Part shown: piece by piece, positions 1 through 6,369 of the stretch
Numbering within the stretch: the first letter of the stretch is position 1
Layout of the letters: each line of letters begins with the position of its first letter
Assembly: GCA_003448835.1 (NCBI GenBank)
Contig: DLXM01000191.1
Coordinates: 2,615 to 18,320 of the forward strand
Reading direction: 5' to 3'
DNA: 15,706 nt
Origin: Bacteroidota bacterium
GTDB taxonomy: Bacteria > Bacteroidota > Rhodothermia > Balneolales > HLUCCA01
Program-made: the position numbers and the translations under genes
The notes under the pieces: model-generated
Seen by the model: only the letters and a program-made list of their open reading frames with translations
Told to the model about the DNA's origin: nothing
Databases searched by the model: none

Positions 1-33
1 CTAATTTTTTCAATTAAATTGAAAATGTTCTAA
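1..33 (+). CDS. C-terminal tail of an upstream gene (partial)
   Basis: The frame starting at base 1 is open for ten codons (LIFSIKLKMF) and ends in TAA at 31-33. That stop overlaps the ATG of the next gene in a TAATG junction. Stop/start overlaps of this sort run through the whole downstream gene set, so this is probably the end of another polysaccharide-cluster gene. It is too short to identify, and an open frame this short could be chance; the TAATG arrangement is the main support. Confidence 0.45.
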   Translation, partial: LIFSIKLKMF

Positions 34-1016
34 TGCAACTAACCGTTGATCATATTGAGTGGGTAACTGAAATTGAATGGCAAAATATTGTGGATGAGTG
101 TCCATGGGCTACATTTTATGAAACACCCGAGTGGATTAAATGTCAGGATATTCAAAATGAAGTTCAACATAGCGGATCCGCCCTATTACTGCGATTTAAC
201 GACTCAACTGAATTGCTAGTCCCGTTATCAAAGAAAAACGTTTTAAAAGGATTTCAGTTGCAATATTCAGGAGTACCAGGCGGATTATACGGTGGACCAC
301 TTTCCAAAGACAAGTTAACCGCTGATAACGTGATGATTGCCATTAATTTTATTCGGGAAAAATATTCAAATTTGGATTACCGATTAAATCCATTTTTATT
401 ACAAGAGTTGAATCCGAAACTTGATTTTACCACTCTGGATCAAAGCAATTTCACACAAGCTATTAATTTGTGTCAGAGTACAGAATTCATAAACCGGGAA
501 ATGTCTGCTAAAAATGTAGATTATGACTTCAGAAATGCCGAAAAGCACCAAATTCATGTTGAAGTTGCCAATTATTCTGATTTAAAATTATTCCTGGATA
601 CTTATGAGGGTATGATTGTTAAATGGGGTAAAGCAAATATCAAGTACACTTCGGATTTTTTTGAATTGTTAGTTTCACAAAATAACTGTGATTTTTGGTC
701 CATCTATAAGGATAATATCTACATCGGAGGTGGGATACTTCTAAAACAGAATACCCATATTAGTTCCTGGTTGACCATCATTCAAGGTGAATATCTGAAA
801 TTCCGTCCATACGAATTTGTATATCAGTTTTTTATTCATCACTATAAATCGTTGGGGTTCCATTGGTTTGATTTCAATCCTAGTGCCGGCCTTGAGGGAG
901 TGGTTACATTTAAAGAGAAATTTGGGACACAAAAACTTATCATACCTGCAATTCAACAATCGGGTGCCATCGTGAACATTTCTAACAGATTGAGGGAAAA
1001 AATCAGAAATGCTTAG
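33..1016 (+). CDS. FemAB/GNAT-like aminoacyl- or acyltransferase of a polysaccharide cluster
   Basis: This 327-residue soluble protein resembles the FemAB-related, BioF2-like GNAT acetyltransferases often found in O-antigen and exopolysaccharide clusters. The N-terminal part opens with a conserved-looking stretch (WATFYETPEW, near residues 25-34). The C-terminal GNAT-like half, about residues 175-300, includes the pattern WFDFNPSAGLEGVVTFKEKFG, where D-F-[GN]-[PR]-[ST]-x-G and xFKxxFG are family hallmarks. I see no signal peptide or membrane segment. Family members transfer an acyl or aminoacyl group to a sugar or peptidoglycan precursor; the substrate here cannot be read from sequence. The ATG at 33 overlaps the preceding stop and the 3' end overlaps the flippase by 8 bases, so translation is probably coupled. 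Modification of a surface glycan is inferred from context only. Confidence 0.75.
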   Translation: MQLTVDHIEWVTEIEWQNIVDECPWATFYETPEWIKCQDIQNEVQHSGSALLLRFNDSTELLVPLSKKNVLKGFQLQYSGVPGGLYGGPLSKDKLTADNVMIAINFIREKYSNLDYRLNPFLLQELNPKLDFTTLDQSNFTQAINLCQSTEFINREMSAKNVDYDFRNAEKHQIHVEVANYSDLKLFLDTYEGMIVKWGKANIKYTSDFFELLVSQNNCDFWSIYKDNIYIGGGILLKQNTHISSWLTIIQGEYLKFRPYEFVYQFFIHHYKSLGFHWFDFNPSAGLEGVVTFKEKFGTQKLIIPAIQQSGAIVNISNRLREKIRNA

Positions 1017-2475
1017 CTCTCTAAAATCTACTGCGTTCAAAAATATGCAATGGACCGGATTTTCGAGTACATACGTATCCGTTTTGCAACTTTTGAACAC
1101 TGTTATTCTGGCAGTTTTTTTGGATCCGGGTCAAATCGGGACAATGAGTGCGCTTTTACTGATTATATGGTTTACTCAATACATTTCTGATGGGGGAATG
1201 AGTCCGGCTATTGTTCATCATGATCATAATCGTCCTGAAATTTTGAATTTTCTGTTTTATGTGAACATCCTGCTGGCAGTCTTGCTTTATCTGGGTGTAC
1301 TACTGGTAGCTGAGCCCCTGGCAACAGTCTTTAAAGAGCCGGACATGCTGATTTACATCCCGATTTCAACGATTTCGATGTTATTTGCAAGTTTAGGTAA
1401 TCAATTCAAAGTAATCTTGATGAAAGAATTACGATTTGATCTCATTGCAAGACAAGAAATGAGTGGGATGACTGTAAATGCGATTGTATCAATTACATTA
1501 GCGTGGATGGGATACGGAGTCTGGTCTATGGTAATCGGGCATTTAATTGGAACACTTATTGGAAATATTATATTAATTGCCAATACCTGGAAATTTTGGC
1601 ATCCGGGAATCAGGATCTCAACTCAGGGACTTAAACCATATGTTGAATTTGGTATGTATCAGCTTGGTGAGCGAATCAGTTTGTTTCTAAATACAAGATT
1701 AGATCAAATGATAATTGGAACAGTATTAGGCACCTATGCTTTGGGTATTTATACAGTGGCTCACAACCTGGTAATCAGTCCCACTGTGCGAGTTAATCAA
1801 ATCATTAGTTTGGTTATGTTTTCTGTATTCGCAAAAATTCAACATGATGATAATGTTGTACGACGGGGTTACCTGAAGCTGGTTAAGCTGGTAACACTTA
1901 TCAATACTCCTGTGATGCTTGGGATTGCGATTACTGCACCATTGTTTATCCCCTTACTTTTTGATGAAAAATGGGTTGATAGTATTTATATCATTCAAAT
2001 TTTAAGTATTTATTCACTTATCAGATCGACCGGGAGTCCTGCAGGAAGTTTACAAATGGCAAAAGGTCGCGCGGATCTGGGTTTTAAATGGAATCTATCA
2101 TTAGTGTTTATTAGTGCTCCGGTATTATACGTTGGTGCAACAATCGGGGGGCTGAATGGTGTTGCTTATTCATTAGTAGGTATGCATTTTGTATTATTTA
2201 CCCCATATTGGCATTTGATTGTTAAACCATTGATTGGTCCACCTACCAAAGACTATATGATGTCAGTTTTTAAATCTATAATACCGGGTGTTTTAATGTC
2301 GATAATAGTATTCGTTATCATATACTTACTTACACCATATTCTGCTTTATTAGCACTTATTCTTGGGATTCTCATTGGTATTGGTTCATTCATGGTGTTT
2401 ATATTTAAGTTTGAAAACGAACTGGTTTCTGAAATTAAATCATTAATTCTGAATCGAGATTCAGCGCCCACATGA
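1009..2475 (+). CDS. Polysaccharide flippase, Wzx/TuaB-like (MOP superfamily)
   Basis: A 488-residue, strongly hydrophobic inner-membrane protein with roughly 12-14 predicted membrane segments, the usual size for oligosaccharide flippases. The N-terminal region (FLDPGQIGTMSALLL...ISDGGMSPAIVHHD, residues about 38-72) follows the pattern of the WzxC/TuaB branch, with 'FLxPxxxG' followed by 'xSDxGxxxAxI'. The family moves lipid-linked sugar repeat units, or related intermediates, across the cytoplasmic membrane for export or polymerisation. It starts inside the last codons of the upstream transferase (8-base overlap) and ends in an ATGA overlap with the next glycosyltransferase, so it is part of one operon. 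No Wzy polymerase or export genes are visible in the window, so which glycan it serves (O-antigen or exopolysaccharide) is undetermined. Confidence 0.88.
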   Translation: MLSSLKSTAFKNMQWTGFSSTYVSVLQLLNTVILAVFLDPGQIGTMSALLLIIWFTQYISDGGMSPAIVHHDHNRPEILNFLFYVNILLAVLLYLGVLLVAEPLATVFKEPDMLIYIPISTISMLFASLGNQFKVILMKELRFDLIARQEMSGMTVNAIVSITLAWMGYGVWSMVIGHLIGTLIGNIILIANTWKFWHPGIRISTQGLKPYVEFGMYQLGERISLFLNTRLDQMIIGTVLGTYALGIYTVAHNLVISPTVRVNQIISLVMFSVFAKIQHDDNVVRRGYLKLVKLVTLINTPVMLGIAITAPLFIPLLFDEKWVDSIYIIQILSIYSLIRSTGSPAGSLQMAKGRADLGFKWNLSLVFISAPVLYVGATIGGLNGVAYSLVGMHFVLFTPYWHLIVKPLIGPPTKDYMMSVFKSIIPGVLMSIIVFVIIYLLTPYSALLALILGILIGIGSFMVFIFKFENELVSEIKSLILNRDSAPT

Positions 2476-3641
2476 AAACCAATCCATTTAACATTGGTCA
2501 CAGTCACCCGGTTTGGTTACCAAATACCATGACATGGCTATACCGTCAGATCAGTGAATTAAATTCGCATTGTGATAACTACATCTATTGTGAAAAAACA
2601 GAGAATCTGGATGTATTTCCTATCGATCGTTTACGATGTTTTTCTGAATACCCGACAAAGACTAAAATCAGAGATCGTATTATTAAAAGAATCGGGTTGT
2701 CAAATGGATTGAATGCACTTGTGTATGCAATGGAATTCGATAAAATCAACTTATTACATTCACATTTTGGTCATGTTGGAGTAACTGGAGCATCTATCGC
2801 AAAAAAACTTGGGGTCCCACATGTAGTCAGTTTTTATGGAATGGATATTCATAAAATCCCAAAAAAGTATCCACATTTTGCTATGAAATATGAGCAAATG
2901 TTCGCCGATACAGACAGGGTATTTTGTGAAGGCCCTTTCATGGCCAAATCAATTATCAAGCTTGGAGCTGATCCAGATCAAATGTGTGTTCATCCCTTGG
3001 GAATTGAATTAAATAAAATAGAATTTAGTCCCCGCGAATGGCATCCCGGAAAAGCCTTAAAGGTATTGATTGCAGCTTCTTTTCGACCAAAAAAAGGAAT
3101 CCCTCTGGCATTAGAAGCGTTATTGGCCGTTTCTAAACACACGAATCTGGAAATCAGCATTGTTGGTGATGCAGGCTATGATTCAGATTCATTGAGAGAA
3201 AAGGGTCGGATTTTTGATTTTGTCACCCAACATGAGATGCAGAATATGATCACATTTATGGGATTTCAGCCACATGAAGAACTCTTCAATTTAGCAAAAG
3301 AACATCATTTATTTATTCATCCCAGTCTCCATGCAGCTGATGGCGATAGTGAAGGTGGAATCCCGGTAACATTAATTGAAATGGCTGCAACCGGACTACC
3401 AGTTGTTTCGAGCACCCACTGTGATATTCCCTCTTTGATTCAGGATCAGGAAACGGGTTGGATAGCCAAAGAAAATGATTTGAATGATTTGATTAGTACC
3501 ATCGAACGTGCAATCGCTGACGTTGCAAAATGGCCTTTGATCACAAAAAATTCCCGAAAGCACATAGAATCCAATTATGATGCCCTCAAACAAAGTAAAA
3601 AGCTGTTTGAAGAGTATGAAAGGATCTTAAATGCGAAATAA
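2472..3641 (+). CDS. Glycosyltransferase family 4-like (GT-B, WcaL-like)
   Basis: 389 residues, typical of GT4 enzymes with two Rossmann-like halves. The N-terminal half carries HSHFGHVG and VPHVVSFYGMD, the acceptor-side signature of colanic-acid WcaL-like transferases. The C-terminal half has the donor-binding start VLIAASFRPKKG (usual form G-R-x-x-x-K-K-G) and DGDSEGGIPVTLIEMAATG with acidic residues E294 and E303, equivalent to the paired glutamates of the GT4 family. These enzymes move a sugar from a nucleotide donor to a lipid-linked acceptor on the cytoplasmic face of the membrane. The ATG shares bases with the flippase stop (ATGA, 2472-2475). Donor and linkage cannot be read from sequence. 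Confidence 0.87.
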   Translation: MKTNPFNIGHSHPVWLPNTMTWLYRQISELNSHCDNYIYCEKTENLDVFPIDRLRCFSEYPTKTKIRDRIIKRIGLSNGLNALVYAMEFDKINLLHSHFGHVGVTGASIAKKLGVPHVVSFYGMDIHKIPKKYPHFAMKYEQMFADTDRVFCEGPFMAKSIIKLGADPDQMCVHPLGIELNKIEFSPREWHPGKALKVLIAASFRPKKGIPLALEALLAVSKHTNLEISIVGDAGYDSDSLREKGRIFDFVTQHEMQNMITFMGFQPHEELFNLAKEHHLFIHPSLHAADGDSEGGIPVTLIEMAATGLPVVSSTHCDIPSLIQDQETGWIAKENDLNDLISTIERAIADVAKWPLITKNSRKHIESNYDALKQSKKLFEEYERILNAK

Positions 3642-4929
3642 AATCATGTTTATTTGTCCTTTTTGGAATCAAAAAGATCACGTAGGCACGATTCGGGCTG
3701 AACGATTGGTCCGCTGGATGATGAAATTGAATTTGGAAGTGATCATTGTCACAGCTGGACATAAGGACGCAATCCAAAAAACCGATTTCGGAAATCTGAT
3801 AATAATCAATGATCCACTGCGAATATATCCTGATGTATTTGGAAATATAAATTCTCAGGATACCTCCTCATCTGCCAGGAAGCCAAATAAATTCCGTCGC
3901 TGGATGGCATATTTTTTATTAGTCCCGGATTTACATATTCGCTGGGCCAAAGCTGTTTTGAAATCGAATCAAGTTTATGAAATGGCAAAAGCATGTAATT
4001 ATTTCATGGCCTCTTCCCCACCGGAATCATCTTTTATTGCTGCATGTGAATTGAGCTTACGATATGGCGGGAAATTTATCATGGACATGCGTGACGGCTG
4101 GTTAGATGAACCCATGAAACCACTGTTAAAATCTATTTGGTTACAACGGTATCGAGAAAAACGAATCGAAAAAAAACTGCTCAATAAAGCTGATACTATT
4201 TGTGTTACATCTGAGAACTGGAAAGATTTGATGATAAACAGGTATCCTGATTTTAAAGCCAAGATTCATACTATTCCAAATTGTTATCCGGAGTATTCAG
4301 GATCTGTCCAACAACAATCCGGTGAGTCAGTCAGCCAAAAAAGAAATTGTGTTATTCAATTATTACATGCTGGCAGAATTACAAGCTCAAGGCCGGAACG
4401 AAACATCGAATACTTATTAGAGAGACTACTTCAATATATTGGTATCCATAATCTTAAAATAAATATAAAATTCCTCGGCGCATTAGATTCTTCAGAAATC
4501 GAAGTAATCAATACATGGAATAAACGCTTCAATGAACGTGATGGCAGTCTTGTCCACGTGAAATCAGTAGATAGATTTGAGGCTCTAAAAATGATGGAAG
4601 CAGCAGATGGACTGCTCATGGTTTCAAATTCTTATGCTTCTATTCCAGCTAAGTATTATGATTATAGCGTAGTTGGCAGGCCCGTACTGAATTTAACAAT
4701 CAATAATTCTGCATCTGCCAACGTCAGCTCTAAACAGCATCATTTTTATAATCTTATAGAGTCGGATTCTTCTGGTTTAGTAACATCAGATTCTCAAATT
4801 GAAATCATTGAATCATTTATCAACCACTGCAGATCCAATGATCAAAATGAATCATTTTTAAATCCGGATTATACTGAAAATGTGGTATTTAATAGGTTTG
4901 GGAACCTCATCAACAGTTTAGAAATATGA
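3631..4929 (+). CDS. Glycosyltransferase, GT-B fold (GT4/GT1-like)
   Basis: 432 residues. The N-terminus MFICPFWNQKDHVGTIRAERL matches the opening strand and loop of GT-B transferases. The second half starts with LLHAGRI, and IPAKYYDYSVVGRPVL (near residues 339-354) matches the usual 'iPgKlyEYlaagrPvl' donor-binding signature, except that the normal Glu is Asp (D344). The start is ATG 3631, overlapping the upstream gene by 11 bases, with AAGG about 8 bases upstream; an in-frame ATG at 3646 gives the more family-like beginning MFICPF and is a real alternative. It ends in an ATGA overlap with the next gene. Assignment to a glycosyltransferase is firm; substrate is unknown. The Asp substitution is conservative and need not impair activity. 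Confidence 0.8.
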   Translation: MRNKIMFICPFWNQKDHVGTIRAERLVRWMMKLNLEVIIVTAGHKDAIQKTDFGNLIIINDPLRIYPDVFGNINSQDTSSSARKPNKFRRWMAYFLLVPDLHIRWAKAVLKSNQVYEMAKACNYFMASSPPESSFIAACELSLRYGGKFIMDMRDGWLDEPMKPLLKSIWLQRYREKRIEKKLLNKADTICVTSENWKDLMINRYPDFKAKIHTIPNCYPEYSGSVQQQSGESVSQKRNCVIQLLHAGRITSSRPERNIEYLLERLLQYIGIHNLKINIKFLGALDSSEIEVINTWNKRFNERDGSLVHVKSVDRFEALKMMEAADGLLMVSNSYASIPAKYYDYSVVGRPVLNLTINNSASANVSSKQHHFYNLIESDSSGLVTSDSQIEIIESFINHCRSNDQNESFLNPDYTENVVFNRFGNLINSLEI

Positions 4930-5852
4930 TGGTGAAATTACCACAAATTGCGGTATTGCTTTCGTCATACAATGGCGAAAAGTTTATTGAGGAGCAAATC
5001 CAAAGCATTCTCAACCAACAAAATGTTAGTATACATTTGCTCATTCGCGATGATGGATCTACAGATCGAACCCATGAAATTGCAGAACTTTTTGCTACGA
5101 AGGACACAAGGATATCAATTATTAAAGGTAAAAATAAAGGTGTTGTTCTTAGTTTTTTCGATTTACTCCAAAACGTAGATGAAAACTTTGACTTTTACGC
5201 TTTTGCTGATCAGGATGATGTCTGGAAGCCAAACAAACTTGAGAAAGCAGCCGAAATGATGTCAAAAAGTGAGGTTATTGTCCCCGCTATGTATTATTCC
5301 CGGCTAGAGTTTACCGACGAGCATTTAAATACAATAGGATATAGTATCATTCCTAAAAATCGTGGATTTGAGAATGCAATCGTACAAAACCAAGCAACTG
5401 GATGTACAATCGTAATTAATGGTGCAGCCAGAAAAATTATTATTACCAGATTACCTTCATGGGCATTAATGCATGATTGGTGGTTCTATCTGGTCGTTTC
5501 AGCTATGGGAGATATTTATTATGATGAATTTGCCGGAATTCTATACCGTAAACATGGAAATAATGTCACTCCCGCGACACCATGGTTTGCTTTAGAACTT
5601 TACGCCAGAGTAAAACGATACCTTGGACATGGTAAAATTCCAGAAAAAGTAACAGATCAGGTTAGAGAGTTTTACAAACTCTATCAGGACATCTTATCTA
5701 AAGATCAACAAAAGATCATAAACGGATTTCTTACTGCCCGTGGATCCGGTTTTTTCAAACGTCTGCGATATATTTTGACCATGCCGGTACGAAGAAATAC
5801 CCCATTCGATAATATTATACTTCGAATGTTAATTCTAATCGGTAAATTCTAA
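4926..5852 (+). CDS. Glycosyltransferase family 2, rhamnosyltransferase-like
   Basis: 308 residues with a GT-A fold. Motifs in order are VLLSSYNGEKFIEEQI (residues 11-25), RDDGSTDRT with the nucleotide-binding pair D42-D43, ADQDDVWKPNKLE with the DQDD metal-binding motif at 95-98, HDWW at 183-186 and YRKHGNNV further on. This full set is typical of the family 2 subgroup that contains alpha-1,3-rhamnosyltransferases of O-antigen clusters; the exact sugar remains an inference. The ATG at 4926 overlaps the previous stop (ATGA); a second ATG follows immediately at 4929. It is the last gene of the polysaccharide operon, followed by a weak hairpin with a T-run. Confidence 0.88.
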   Translation: MMVKLPQIAVLLSSYNGEKFIEEQIQSILNQQNVSIHLLIRDDGSTDRTHEIAELFATKDTRISIIKGKNKGVVLSFFDLLQNVDENFDFYAFADQDDVWKPNKLEKAAEMMSKSEVIVPAMYYSRLEFTDEHLNTIGYSIIPKNRGFENAIVQNQATGCTIVINGAARKIIITRLPSWALMHDWWFYLVVSAMGDIYYDEFAGILYRKHGNNVTPATPWFALELYARVKRYLGHGKIPEKVTDQVREFYKLYQDILSKDQQKIINGFLTARGSGFFKRLRYILTMPVRRNTPFDNIILRMLILIGKF

Positions 5853-5877
5853 TTTATATTAATCTACTACATATATC

Positions 5878-5898
5878 TCATTGTACGACATGATTTTT
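5878..5898 (+). terminator. Weak hairpin plus T-run after the polysaccharide operon
   Basis: TCA-t-TGT (5878-5884) can pair with ACA-TGA (5888-5893) around an ACG loop, leaving one bulged T. Five T residues follow at 5894-5898. The position is right, 25 bases past the last glycosyltransferase stop and just before the 3' end of the convergent small gene. The stem is short and poor in GC, so this is only a candidate intrinsic terminator. Confidence 0.28.
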
Positions 5899-5901
5899 AG
5901 T

Positions 5902-6237
5902 TTAAGCTAAACTCATAATTCGTAGCGATTGAATAGCTGTAATTTCCGAACAGATTCCATTCAGGTACTGATTAACCCAATAGTAAATACTTTTTCTACG
6001 TGCCAGAACATTTGGGTCCTTAGTTGAATATAATCCGGATAGCTCATCGCGAAATCCGACCAAATCGATAGCTATTGTCAATTTCAAATCATCAGGAAGT
6101 GCGCCCCACCCCATCTGCTCGAATATGTCACGCGATTCGCGTAAGAGTGGATGGATCTTTTGAACAGTTGAGTAACCTGAATGTTGAATTGATTTAAGAA
6201 CTGGAAATGTTGTATCAAGTTTTTTAGCAGTTGTCAT
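5902..6237 (-). CDS. Unrecognised small protein (111 residues)
   Basis: I do not recognise this protein. It is soluble-looking, with no signal peptide or membrane segment, and most of it reads as helical. One segment reads MGWGALPDDLKLTIAIDLVG and a later one has a basic stretch, VLARRKS. There are no evident catalytic or zinc motifs and no clear helix-turn-helix. It is likely real: the ATG at 6237 is preceded by TGGAG with a 7-base spacer, a TATATTTG promoter-like element lies at 6268-6275, and no other good gene occupies the interval. It is transcribed divergently from the cation antiporter and convergently to the polysaccharide operon. A link to either neighbour is possible but unproven. 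Confidence 0.7.
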   Translation of the reverse strand: MTTAKKLDTTFPVLKSIQHSGYSTVQKIHPLLRESRDIFEQMGWGALPDDLKLTIAIDLVGFRDELSGLYSTKDPNVLARRKSIYYWVNQYLNGICSEITAIQSLRIMSLA

Positions 6238-6267
6238 AATATTACTCCATTTATTTTAAGGTTTAAT

Positions 6268-6292
6268 CAAATATAAATGGGCAAAGTGACAA
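6268..6292 (-). promoter_or_regulatory. Possible Bacteroidota-type promoter for the small gene
   Basis: On the minus strand TATATTTG (6268-6275) is an exact match to the Bacteroidota -7 consensus TAnnTTTG. The nearest upstream TTG (6290-6292) is only 14 bases away, shorter than the usual spacing of about 17-23, so the upstream element is imperfect. Initiation near 6262 would leave a 5' leader of about 25 bases carrying the TGGAG ribosome-binding sequence. An inverted repeat overlaps the upstream side. Confidence 0.4.
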
Positions 6293-6303
6293 CATTATGT
6301 CAC
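6286..6303. promoter_or_regulatory. Perfect inverted repeat in divergent spacer (possible operator)
   Basis: GTGACA-acatta-TGTCAC is a perfect 6-base inverted repeat with a 6-base spacer. It lies between the divergent small gene and the antiporter, at about -24 to -41 relative to the inferred start for the small gene, where a bound regulator could block that promoter or act on the antiporter. It does not fit the CRP layout (GTGA-N6-TCAC) because the inner spacing is ten bases. The binding protein is unknown. Confidence 0.4.
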
Positions 6304-6369
6304 CCCTATTTTAAAAAATTTTGGTTATTATGATACAGTGAATAAACCCATCATAGAGTTTCGTTATTT

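Noticed and set aside
741..1100. Open frame of 119 codons on the minus strand across the transferase/flippase junction
   Set aside because: Antisense to two well-supported coupled genes; the predicted product has no recognisable family pattern.
5899..5913. AGTTTA-agc-TAAACT hairpin at the end of the small minus-strand gene
   Set aside because: The stem is almost all A/T and is followed on the minus strand by A residues, not T, so it does not look like an intrinsic terminator.
6286..6303. Reading the inverted repeat as a CRP/FNR site
   Set aside because: The CRP core is GTGA-N6-TCAC; here GTGA and TCAC are ten bases apart, and the arms do not match FNR (TTGAT-N4-ATCAA).
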